Shown: piece after piece, positions 49,601-60,456 of the stretch
Numbering within the stretch: the stretch's first letter is position 1
How the letters are laid out: every line of letters begins with the position of its first letter
Source: Ailanthus altissimus
Taxonomy: Eukaryota > Streptophyta > Magnoliopsida > Sapindales > Simaroubaceae
Direction of reading: 5' to 3'
Length of the DNA stretch: 64,000 nt
Assembly: GCA_946807835.1 (NCBI GenBank)
Contig: OX327700.1
Location: forward strand, 22,046,001 to 22,110,000
Notes under the pieces: model-generated
Told to the model about the DNA's origin: nothing
Seen by the model: only the letters and a program-made list of their open reading frames with translations
The model's database searches: none
Position numbers and translations under genes: made by a program

Positions 49601-52600
49601 TATATAAAACAACTAAAGAGGATAACTTGAATCAAAGAGAATATACAAATTCAATCATGAAACAAGAAAAACCTTGGATTTTTTAAAGAGGGCCTCATAG
49701 AAATCTTTTTCAGCTTCTGTGAGTTCACAGTAAATCACCTGCATGTCAGCTGGAGGGAGAACTAGAATTGGCCTGTCACAAACAAAGACTTCAGGCACAC
49801 AATATGCAAAAGCTGAGACTTTTTTCTCTTCATTGTGTCCTTTGCTGGTATACTCACCTGCCTTCTCGGTCAGTGCTAGACTTTGTTCTCCTTAACATGA
49901 TCGGCTTTAAAATAGATTGAACCAATTTTAACCCTCTCTCATCACCTTCCTCGTATGGTTTTTGGATAAGTTTATTCCACCTAGAATGCAATAAATTATA
50001 AAGCAGACTTATCTTAGTCATGCCACATTAACTCATCAAGAGAATTTAATACGAATATGAAAGCAAAATCTGCAAAGAAAAAATGTCAAAAACTGAGACC
50101 AGCAGTTCATTGGAGGATGAATAGATGTGGCATGCTAAGGTTTTATGGTTTTAAACCCCACCATTTGATCTGTTTACTATATAACATAAATGTACAACTA
50201 CATTGCAGAGAGAGGGAGAGAAGGGGGGAGAAATTTCTCAAATATTGTTCAGGAACAAAGATATTCTTGGTGAGTTCACATAATTTGGGATTCCCAACAT
50301 TTTGGCATCAATTCAAAAATCAATCAGAAGAACAGATTTACTTTTCCAGACTTATGACAAGAATTTGCTCCACAACGTCAAAGGTTCTAAAAGCTAAGAG
50401 TAATAATTGAAAATGATGCTACTGCTTTACAGAAATAGATATTAGCAAGTTTTAACAATTAATGACACAGCTTGATCCCAAGGAAATATCAACTGAATAT
50501 TAAATCTTAAATTGAACTCTAAAAAATTTTAAGCCAAAAAATTCATCATAAAATATCTTTTTAGAAGCAAGTAAATGCCCAACTTTATAGTTTATGCAAG
50601 GCCATATCAAGGACGCTAAAGATCCCGATGTATATGTTCCATAAAAGGAGAACCATAACTGACCATGCCCAGTTTCCCCACGGTTCCACCCTTAGAAAGC
50701 GAAGAAGACTGTATAGGTCCTCCAGATTGTTCTGTCAAACACGGATGTTACATATCAGTAAAGTTACAAGTATGAAATCAAAGACCTAAACCATATGAAA
50801 ATAACAAACACAATCTAGACATGAAAATACTCTATCGAAATAAAAATGACTAGCTTGCAAAAACTCATCAACTTATCAAAAACCAAAGCAAGGACTTAGT
50901 GGCAAACTATATATACCGAGAGTGATCCGAGTTAGAAAATAGGAAGGTAAACTTGAATACAGAACATGACAGGATATTGGCATGTCAAGTAACATTTTTA
51001 AATGCATTTTACTTGAAAAATATAAAGTTTCCTGAAAGAATAACGCCACCCATCAAATAGATGTACCAAACAATGCTGGTCAAATAGCACCAGCAATCTC
51101 CCCTTAAGAAGGAAACCAAGTGGTTAGGCAAAGTGTGCAGTCAGCAGCTAGTTACTGAGGATAGATCTGAGAGCTCAGGCTATGAAATAGCGATGAGACA
51201 TGGAAGAAATTTCTTGCAATAATTAAACAAATTTCCCAAGTAATGCAGAAATTACTAAACATGTTAGATAGCTTTTCCCCCTTTCCTGGTGCATCAAGAG
51301 AACCAAAAAGACTGACACTGCATCAAAATTGCCGTTTGTTTGTTAACTATCCAAATTGAATTTTCACAAGAAAATTGAAGCAAAAAAAGTAATAGTATAA
51401 GAATTGCCCAGAAAAAAGTTGAACAAAATCTTTAGGCAAAAGTGACTCTGAACACCTGGATAGGAGTGCCCGTGAGACACCAGCGGCAATCAGCAACAAG
51501 AGCAGACGCAGCCATGGAAACTTGGCTTTTAGATGATTTTATGGTATGTGCCTCGTCAAGAACTACTCTAAACCACCGAACTGAGTAAAGTCCCCCCTTG
51601 TCTTCAGTATTCTGTAAACAAAACAATGAAAAGGACTAGCTTAGTCAGATGCCAAAACTACACACATGATGTCAGAAAATTCCAACTATGTAAAAAAAAT
51701 AAGTTTTTTGAACTACCTCTGATGAAAATTCTGAGGATAGTACTCCATATGTAGTAACTACAACATCACACTGAGCTAAAATATTTGCATCCTTTTGTCT
51801 AGTTTGTCCGTAATGTACATGAACAGATAGAGACCCTGCTTGTGCATGAGTTTCAATCTCAGCCTGATAATACACAGAAATGTTCAGACTGTGTACCAGA
51901 AACATAGAACATCACTACAAACAGTGGAAAAAGATTTTTATGCTCATTAAGGTACGAAGGTACAATATTATGCAAAAGTAGAAAGTGTATAACCTAAATG
52001 GAAAAAATGATACCTTCCATTGGCTCAGAAGGGTCATAGGACATAAATCAGAGTGCCACCATTTATAAGTGTATTATTTTGCTTCAACTTATCGAGGCCC
52101 AAAAATTTTGGTTCTTTCTTCATGATATTTGGTGATTGGTTCGGAATATCAAACCCCTCGATACCCCCACCAGAAGACTCTCTTGTGGACTGATTACCTG
52201 ACAGTCCCCCTCCTTCTGAATGAGTGAGTAGGAGGGCTATGGTCATAACAGTCTTTCCTAGCCCCATAGCATCTGCCAGAATCTTCAAATGTATAACCAA
52301 GTAAATACAAGGTAAGACTATGACAATAAAGGCGGGTATTCATTTTTCAACTAAGATTAGGGCATTTAAGGGCATACTCCTCCTCTGGCCATTTGAAGTG
52401 TGCTTGGAAATTTTGCCGTACCTTCACCAGAAAATGCATTCAAATAGACTACGAGCTCCCTCCTAAAAACACAAACACCCAATTGAAATCCAATCTTGTA
52501 ATAAGGGGAAACTATCAAATTAAATCATGATAATCCATCATACTCGTCTGCTAGGCGGTATGCCTCCCAACACGGGTGAAGGGTGGTTGCCGCTTCATCC

Positions 52601-54700
52601 ATGCATCGGCCCCTCTCCAGCTGGACCATCCAATGAAGGGCCTGCTTTTGGTAGCGACGAAGTTCACACTGAAGAGTACTAGGGGGGTTCATTTCCTAAA
52701 AAAACAACACTTCAGTAATTATGCCTGCCACAAGCATCCAAGACCAAACTAATACATCATTCTTAGACATCATTATACCTCTAACTCAGAGCTGCATCCA
52801 ACGCCAACAATATTATCAAGATCAGTGTCTGAAATGGGCTCCCCATTGTCAACATCATTTACTTTTCCAGGCTGAATCTTACTTGATTTGACATGTAACA
52901 ATGAGGCAGGAATACCAGAACCATCCTGTTAATGCAAAATCAGGATTCAATCTCCAAAGTGAGAAATAAATTAACCAATTAATTAGTGACATAATTAAAT
53001 GGGGTTATAGGGGTTTATATGTACCTTTGAGCCCAAAGGTCGTTTCCTTGTGCACAAATCCCTAGGAGTAAATTCTGCCTAAAGACAAGCAATCAATGAT
53101 GAATAAAACAGTTTGCTACAAAGTTCCAGATAAGTAATACTCTATGCAAGAAACTTTATTTCAGAAGAAAAGAAGTCACTTCCTTACAATTCATAAAATT
53201 ATTTAGCTATAGGCAACTACATAATCAAATCAAAGAAACAGACTCCACTAAGAAGGCTCGGAAATAAAAATTGCAAATTGTCACCTTCTTGAAAGGAGCC
53301 ATGCCAAGCAACCGAAACAAATTTGGGAGAGGATGACAAACTGAATCCTCGTCTGTATTGCCTCCTGCTTTAAGTGAGGTCAGGTGGTGCTTATAGAACA
53401 TAGAACTATTGATATACACTCTGAATTAAGATAAAATTCAAATTCATCAACAATGTTACGGTACTTCAAAAAAAACAATTATATCAGTAAACAGTACACA
53501 GTATACCAAACACTGAAGTGAATCATGGCCACTTTGTTAAGTCTGTGACAAATGCTAGTAAACAGAAAATAAATTATCAGTTCAGTAAATAATGCAATTT
53601 TTCACAAGAAGTTTACCTTATTGACAAAACAATTGTATCCATAATGCCCAACACATCAGGAGCAGACTTGCAACACCCTTGAATTCTAATCTCCTTATCC
53701 CTCACCAGTGGTAACAGACACCGAGACCACTCGTGAGGTATTCGACCAATCTGGCATAACCCCATGAAATTCTCAAATTATCCAATTCACAACCGGAAAA
53801 AACCAAGATAAAACTTTTCTCCAAATTACATAAAAGTCCTTACACATCCCAATTGACAACCAAACATTTTATTCAATTTACATCAAATGTTTAGATAATT
53901 GCAGTCATCATCAAACAAACCAAATACTTCATTTTTACATGAAAAATACACGAGTAAACCAAGCATTTTGTTCAAATAGCATAAATAAGAAATAGCAGAA
54001 CATCAAAGCATATTTTAATTGAATTTACAAACTACCCACACCATGACCAAGCATTTAATGAGAAACCTACTTCACAACCAATCAACGAAAGCAGTTCATT
54101 TACCTCTCCAGAACTCTTAGTCGAAAACCTAACAATCTCCGAACAAGCCCCCACCGCTTGCCTCGGCCTCCCAAAACTCTTACTTGGCAACTTAGAAGTC
54201 GAACTACTAGAACTCTGCAAGGGAAACGTGAACATCACTTCATCGCCACGCCTCACTTTCCTCCCCTTGCACGTAGACATTCCCGCCACATCACCCCACC
54301 CTACAAACCACCACTCGCTATCGCTCCCTTCAGTTTGAATACCGTTCTCACTCCAAACGTCGCCAATAACGTTACATACGTCACCGTTTTCACTCAAAGA
54401 ACGGTTCACATTTTCCTTAATGACGATCAGCTTCGGTCTTGCCGCTATCGACTTTGTCTCGGCGCCGTTTTCACTCAAAGAACGGTTCACATTTTCCGTA
54501 CTGACGATCTGCTTTGGTCTTGCTGCCATCGGCTTCTTCTCGGGGGTTCTAAAATTCGGAGTGTCGAAGATGATGTTGATGGCGGCGGTGGGATCGTGAT
54601 TGGCCATGTGCAAGGCTCTGATTATGTCCATGTCGGAGAATTCCGGGCCTATGATCGATCGGACTGTGGATAGAAGCTCGTCGGTAACCTTGTTTGCCAT
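46650..54700 (-). CDS. RAD5A: RAD5A-like DNA repair protein (HIRAN-SNF2 helicase-RING)
   Basis: Nuclear DNA-dependent ATPase and predicted ubiquitin ligase of error-free post-replication repair. Twenty exons in transcript order, written low-high: 54104-54700, 53617-53750, 53285-53420, 53025-53078, 52779-52925, 52544-52695, 52378-52462, 52014-52282, 51717-51863, 51456-51611, 50664-50731, 49858-49980, 49673-49772, 49463-49575, 48454-48732, 48145-48345, 47666-47759, 47500-47571, 46918-47016, 46650-46772. All introns are GT-AG and phases agree. The product is about 1049 residues (Arabidopsis RAD5A is about 1030). It shows an N-terminal UBA-like stretch, HIRAN from about 129 ([12 protein letters not shown]), Walker [10 protein letters not shown] near 440, DEAH near 593, LTGTPIQNN near 621, a C3HC4 RING at about 814-853 (CPICLEAF to CPVCR), motif [13 protein letters not shown] and motif [11 protein letters not shown]. 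The ATG matches the family start; an in-frame ATG 18 bases upstream is less likely. Exon 8 is one base short (near 52045), shifting frame after GGTLI. Confidence 0.96.
54384..54545 (-). repeat. 81-bp in-frame tandem duplication in RAD5A exon 1
   Basis: Two adjacent 81-bp units (54384-54464 and 54465-54545) encode 27-residue repeats that share AARPK and [11 protein letters not shown] (residues about 57-83 and 84-110). They lie in the linker between the UBA-like segment and HIRAN. The units have diverged by several substitutions. Confidence 0.85.
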
Positions 54701-54719
54701 CTGATAATTGAAAAACAAT

Positions 54720-54733
54720 AACCCTAACCCTAA
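54720..54733. promoter_or_regulatory. Telo-box type element upstream of RAD5A
   Basis: AACCCTAACCCTAA, two telomere-type repeats, lies 20-33 bases upstream of the RAD5A ATG. Telo-box motifs near transcript starts are typical of plant genes expressed in dividing cells. That this one is active is an inference. Confidence 0.55.
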
Positions 54734-54979
54734 TTTGAATTCGGATTGTGGATTTTAACGGTGCTTTTAGGGAAATGTCAACAGTCACAGTGACGATAGG
54801 AGATTCCGGAGGAAGTGTAGGCGGCAGTGCTACCGTGCGCAGCGGCGCATGATAGTGCGCGGTAGTGTTTGCGAATGAACGAACCGGTTTTTGGAAGTGC
54901 CCGACCTGCAGTGGAAGTTAAAATAATCATAAAAAGGGATGATGCGTGTGATAAATTGATATGGCTCATGGCGCGTCTC

Positions 54980-54988
54980 TTTCCCGCC
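54980..54988. promoter_or_regulatory. E2F-type site in the RAD5A promoter
   Basis: TTTCCCGCC, an exact match to the E2F consensus TTTSSCGC with an extra C, lies about 280 bp upstream of the RAD5A ATG in a short GC-richer island. It fits S-phase control of a replication-repair gene. Binding is not shown. Confidence 0.5.
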
Positions 54989-55587
54989 TTTTCTACTTGC
55001 TTTTTTTTCTTTTTTTATAAAAAAAGGCCTTTTCTTTTTTTAGAAAGAAAAAATATATATTTTTCAAATATTTAACTTTTATACTTGCAGCAACTCTTCT
55101 CTACAAACACGATCACAAAAAGATCATTTCAAATCTTTATTATTATAGCTACTCAAAATATACAATATGAAAAATATGTTATTTAAACTAATATATATAT
55201 ATATATATATATATATCAAACACTTTTTTTTTCTTTTTTTTCATTCTCACGCACTATTAGCAAAAAAGAGCTAACACTCTTTATATAATACTAGGTAATA
55301 TAAGTATTAATTTTTATATTAATAAGAATAATTTAATATATAAAACTCTCAAATAAAAATATAAATATTGTAACTTTTACATATTTAATATCTATTTTAT
55401 GGCTAATTTGAAATATTTATAACTATTATGTAATTATGACAATTTATTTTAATAACTTACAAGATAAAAGTTATATTTAAATTATGTAACTTATAAAATA
55501 TTTTTAAAAAAATTAAATATTTTCTCCAAAGTCCTCCGCAAAAAATTTGAAAATCTTTTATATATATTATTTGAAAAAAAAATTAGG
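54989..55587. other. AT-rich intergenic sequence with (AT)13 microsatellite
   Basis: A run of 13 AT units occupies 55191-55216. No gene is supported between the RAD5A promoter and the Tat-like element. Confidence 0.6.
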
Positions 55588-56749
55588 TGATATTTCAGCC
55601 ACACATAAAGTTCAGCTGGACCCTTAGGCTCAGCCTTCCTAAAGAATAGTCTAGTTAAAGCCAAACTTCCTCGACAAGCTCATGGCAGGTTTGGATCCAT
55701 GGCCTTTATAAATCGATCCAAGAAGCCCCTTAAGTGGCACTTATATAGAGACACATTTAGCACTCAGTCTCACTATTATTGGACACGTCATTGCCACTAA
55801 GACTTAAGCCACATCATCCTTTAGCCCACTAATTATTGTATACGTTAACATAGCTTGATCGCCTGCCGCATCACCATCAAGCCGCACCAATTGTATAGGT
55901 GGAAGCCACATTATTTGATAACTAAATCTAAGAATAAAGTTTAAGGTGAGAAATCTCAAAAGAGCCAAAGTCAAACCTCCACGTTAGCATAAGCCAAGTC
56001 TCTGTTCCCTGTTGACAGAAAGATTAAATTTATTTGAAGTTGTTGGAATAATCCACCATTAAATTCATTGAGCTTAGGAGGACAGTGCCTACAACTCACT
56101 TGGCACTCCTAGCTACTCACTTATAAAGCGGGTTATTCTAAAAGCACCCAATTCGAAGATATATAATACTCCAGACCTTAAAGGGGCATAATTATCCAAA
56201 TGCCCTAATATAAGTCATTTCTCTAAAGTGCTCCTAATAAAATAGATGAAGCCCCAATTGAATGTCTCTACTTGTCACCCTTTAAGGACATTCTTTAGGC
56301 CATCTCCCTCCAAGTTCAAGAATTTAACTATACTTTTGAATCAATAAGACGTAATTAAGACTAAGCACAAACATTATAGTAAGAAAATTCTCTCTGTTTT
56401 AACTTTATAATCTCTCTATTTTATCTCTATATTCTCTCTTGAGGCAAAACCTCTATGGCAGCTCTACCACTAAGCTGCCATCTCACTTGAGCGTTGGAGG
56501 GCCGTCACCGACTACCCCACTAGTGACTACATTTGACCTCATATTTCTTGTGTTTCTCATATCCTCTAAAGCAACCTAGCTTGTAATCAATCCTTGGCAG
56601 CATCTCTACTGAATCTTAGTTCCAACATCACTGAGTTTGAGGTTTAAACCTAACTCTAAGCACCCACATACCTAACAAATCAAAATTTTTCTTACTTAAT
56701 AACTCTTTAATCGTTTGGGGCAAGTTCAGGCCAAATTTAGGCCTAAACA
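55588..56749 (+). repeat. Probable 5' LTR of the Tat-like element
   Basis: It ends 'gcctaaaca' immediately before the primer-binding motif. A TATA-like TATATAG lies at 55742-55748. The start at TG (55588) is a guess because no 3' LTR is available for comparison. Confidence 0.5.
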
Positions 56750-56775
56750 TCTGGCATTATCTGTGGAAATTTATG
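56750..56775 (+). other. Primer-binding region of the Tat-like element
   Basis: 'tctggcattatctgtggaa' is a diverged form of the 'tggcgccgtctgtggga' motif that follows the 5' LTR in Tat-type Gypsy elements. Confidence 0.55.
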
Positions 56776-56841
56776 AGAAAAAACTACTTTAAAATGCCTT
56801 GCTAAATCTAACCAGCTAAGAGTTTGTAGAAACTTTTTGCC

Positions 56842-59150
56842 ATGTCTGAAATGTTAAGGGAAATTAGAGCCTTAACCATAAACTCTCTTGTAGAAAAGGT
56901 AGCTAAGGACTTGGAATGACCTATTTAGTGGTTTCTTGAGCTTGCTCAGAGGAATAACTCAAGGTCACTTAATGAAATATTTGGCAAAAATGCTACAGTC
57001 ACTTAAAAATAGTTTGAAGAGTTCATCTAAGAGTTATGTCACACTATGAGTAATGTAGTTGGCAACTGAAAAAGAACAAAGAAAGAAGCCTGAGAGCAAA
57101 CTTAGTCTGCTCCTGCTCGCTATCACCCGAAAAGATCTAGAAGTCATTGTTCCCGAGATCCATAAAACAGCAGGCAAGCCAGTAAGAGTATATATCTCTC
57201 TCACCCCAACAGAAAGCTCCGATCTACTACCAAGAGCGGATTAGGAAGTACCAAAGAAAGAAGACCAAAGTAACCTTTCAAAGGTGACTTTTAATGAGCG
57301 TATTTATGCATATTATTTAGGCTTTCATAAACTTAACATTTATTAATTTTAAGCATGGACATTAGGCTTTTTATGTAGTTTATTGTCATTTTGTAGGTTT
57401 AAAGTCAATAGAACTATTTGGAATGAAAATTTAATGAAAATAAGTAAAACTATCAAAATTAAACAGTGATATGCTACAGTACCAACCCTGCAATGATTTG
57501 AACAGTAACTTATAACATAGTATTTATAAACAGTGTCGACGTTGAGCGCAAAAAAAGGAAATCCTAGTCTAACTTATCTAAAAAACTGAAAAACTTATAA
57601 ATAGAAGATCCAAAAGCCTATTCAAACACCAAGAAGAGAGAGAAAAAGAATGAGCAGAAGAGAAAATAACTTCTTAGAGAGAGAGATAACAACTTTTGAA
57701 GGATCAATAAGAGTATAGAATTAAATATTGTAACAAAATTAATTTTATCTCTTTAACTTTTTATCTTTCTAATTTCATAATCTTCATTATATTTTTCTTT
57801 ATAAGCTTTAAAACTATTTATTTCACCATGACATAAGTTTTTATATATCTGGTTACAACTTTGAACTTGATATGTGATTGAATTCAAGTTATTTTTTTAT
57901 TTTTATGAACTCAATAATAGAATTGTTTAATTACTCTATACTTAATGCTTTCTAGTTACTTGATTACTAATTAGATTGTTATGGGAACCTTAATGAACTT
58001 GATGAAATAATTTAGATATTGGCCTTGAATAATTTGATATATAATCACAGGGTAACAATTATGAGTTTCATGTGTGAGACATATACTCATATGACATATA
58101 TGGTAATAATAGATTAGTTCTTAATGAATCTTATTCTCATCTAATTACCATAAACATATAGGTAATTGGTAGGGTACGATACAATCACTCGACTATCTAC
58201 AGAGACTTGTGATGATATTAAGGATTTAGCCAATAATTTATATTAAGGGATTAACTTAAGAAAAGATTAATTAGTTTAAGTAATAGATCGAGGGATAGTT
58301 GTAATCTTAGATTTTATCTATTATTGGTGATTATATCTTGTTATCTTGAATCTTTTAGATTTTGTTATTTTTCTGTTATTTAGTTTAGATTACTATCTTT
58401 TGATTTTCATTTGTTTGAATAAAAGTAAAAAGACACAATTTTAGTAGTAAGCATAACAAAAAAAAAAACAATTCCTCATAGAAACGATACTTTACTCACT
58501 CTTTATTACTTATTTACGATAGCGTGCACTTACGCTTTAATTTAGCACAATAACCTTCGAGAATCACTTCATGCCAAATGCCAAGCTTACAAAGAGGCGG
58601 AGAACACTAAGATGGACAACACTGCAGCTAAGCTCTTAAGAAAAGTTGACAAGTTCCAACAAGACCTAGAAGACATCCATTAAGTGAAGGATGTTGTAAT
58701 TAGTCCATTTCCTATGGTAGAGACTAGATCTCCTTTCAACAAAGACATCAAGGATGTACTCTTACCTCCAAAGTTCAGGATACCACGGCTCATGAACTAC
58801 AAAGGCAAAATTGACCCAACAACTTACTTAGAGCTCTATAGAGACCACATACTAATCCAGGGTGTGGAAGAGGATGCAATGTGTCGTATATTCCCCTATA
58901 CTCTGTGTGGAATAGCTCAAGCTTGACTTCAAAACTTGAAGCCTGAATTAATATGCAGCTTCAACCAATTATCTGAAGCCCTTATCTTTTAGTTCTAATA
59001 TGCACGAGACAGGCTTAAGGACCCCTTGACCCTGATATATGTCAATCAAGGAGAATTTGAGTCACTCAAAGACTTTATATAGAGGTTCCACAAGAAAGTT
59101 ATTGATATGGTGTGTCAGTGTTAAGGAAACACACATCAACTTCTAAAAAA
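56842..59150 (+). pseudogene. Tat-like gag remnant, interrupted by an LTR
   Basis: A first part begins near 56842 (MSEMLREIRALT) and breaks off near 57270. The second part resumes after the inserted LTR at about 58557. Its best frame (58684-58926) reads VETRSPFNKDIKDVLLPPKF and IQGVEEDAMCRIFPYTL, the gag core of Tat-type elements. Downstream frames contain LKDFI and RFHKKV. Stops at several places show that it is inactive. Confidence 0.75.
57278..58550 (+). mobile_element. LTR of the second family inserted in Tat-like gag
   Basis: About 1.27 kb, with the 3' end 'cgatagcgtgcacttacgct' then 'ttagcacaa', as in the LTR ending near 8840. A TATA-like TATAAATA lies at about 57596. A 7-bp direct repeat TAACCTT flanks it (57271-57277 and 58551-58557), and the gag sequence resumes directly after it. 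No internal retroelement genes lie inside, so it is probably a solo LTR. The TG start is not evident at this boundary. Confidence 0.65.
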
Positions 59151-59248
59151 ATATTAGGCTTGAGAAGTTGTGGTTTACTTTTTAAGAGTCATAACCGAAA
59201 ACTTACAGTGAGACCTATGCTCAAGACCTAAAACAGATCAAGATAGAT

Positions 59249-59530
59249 GAGAAATTCTAAATTAAAAGGCAAGAAGACAGAAGATTACTTTTAGCTTAAG
59301 GATATACTGAGGAGAGCTAAGCCAGTCTTGATGTCACCACCTGTACTTAGGAAGCCTCGCCATCAAAAAAGCCCAATTCCCTTAAGGTTGAGAAATTCCA
59401 AATAAAAAAGCAAGAAGAGAAAAGTTTACTTTTAGCTTAAGGATGGACTGAGGAAATCTAAGCCAGTCCTAATGTCACCACCTGCATTTAAGAAGCCTCA
59501 CCATAAAAAAAACCCAGCTCCCTTAAGGTT
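59249..59530 (+). repeat. 141-bp tandem duplication in the Tat-like gag region
   Basis: Units 59249-59389 and 59390-59530 both begin 'gagaaattc' and both end 'cccttaaggtt'. The 141-bp period is a multiple of three. Copies have diverged by substitutions and short indels. Confidence 0.75.
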
Positions 59531-60336
59531 GCCTCCATTACTGCCTAAGTTTAATTAGTCGAGCCCAAACCAGACCTCAGAGGTGTCTCAATTTCAATCT
59601 TACAACCAAGTGAACACTTTTAGAGAAAATATTCACTTCACCATACATAACAAAGGTTGGTTCCAAAAGCTCACAACCATGAGAGGAAGTTCAAATTGAA
59701 GAACTAAGTAGAAACATTATCGCTTCTACAAGGGATATAGACACAACACTCTTGAATACTTCGAGCTAAGGGAACAAATCGAGGCCATAGTCAGAAACGG
59801 CCTACTAAAGAAGTTTCTTAGCACGATAAAGAACGCTTAGCATGAATCAAGCTTTGAGAAGAAGGATAAGTATAAAAGTAAGGGAGCTGCACCCGAGAAG
59901 TTTGCACCAAAATATGGCCTTAAGGTCAATGTGATCTCAGAAATCTAAACCAAGGTAGAGACCTCCTGAAAAATGGTAAAGAATTATGGATGAGAAATCG
60001 TAGGAGACATTGTGGAAGGAATATAAATACATGTTGCACACCTCGCCTCTCCTAAGCCAGTTCCTCTATACACTATAATTAAATTCGCTAAAGAGAATTG
60101 TCGAGGAGTAGTGTTGCCTCATGATGATACTCTTATGGTAAGCCACAAAATTGGCACTAGTGAAGCAGCTTATGTGATGGTGGTCACTGGGAACTTAATA
60201 GAAGTAATCTATAAGGATACACTATACTAAATGGGGATTGAGTACCCCTAGGCTGATATATGTCTCCGCCCCTTCACCGAATCGTCTACAAGCATTTGTA
60301 TTCAATTCTTGTACTATTTTTTATTCAGTTATAATA

Positions 60337-60415
60337 TGTACATGTTAATTATATTATTTTATTCTGTAGCATAATGTATGTTGGACATGCATTTTAAAAT
60401 TTTTTAACATGTACA
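60337..60415. repeat. 79-bp unit with perfect 12-bp terminal inverted repeats
   Basis: TGTACATGTTAA (60337-60348) and TTAACATGTACA (60404-60415) are exact reverse complements. The unit lies in a stretch (about 60250-60455) where the Tat-like reading is lost. No target duplication is seen at its ends. Confidence 0.55.
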
Positions 60416-60456
60416 CAGTCATATATATGGACTATTTAATGCACTAACACATTACT

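Noticed and set aside
54158..54673. Plus-strand 171-codon open frame
   Set aside because: It is the antisense of RAD5A exon 1, which has strong family similarity, correct splice phase and a GC-rich coding context.
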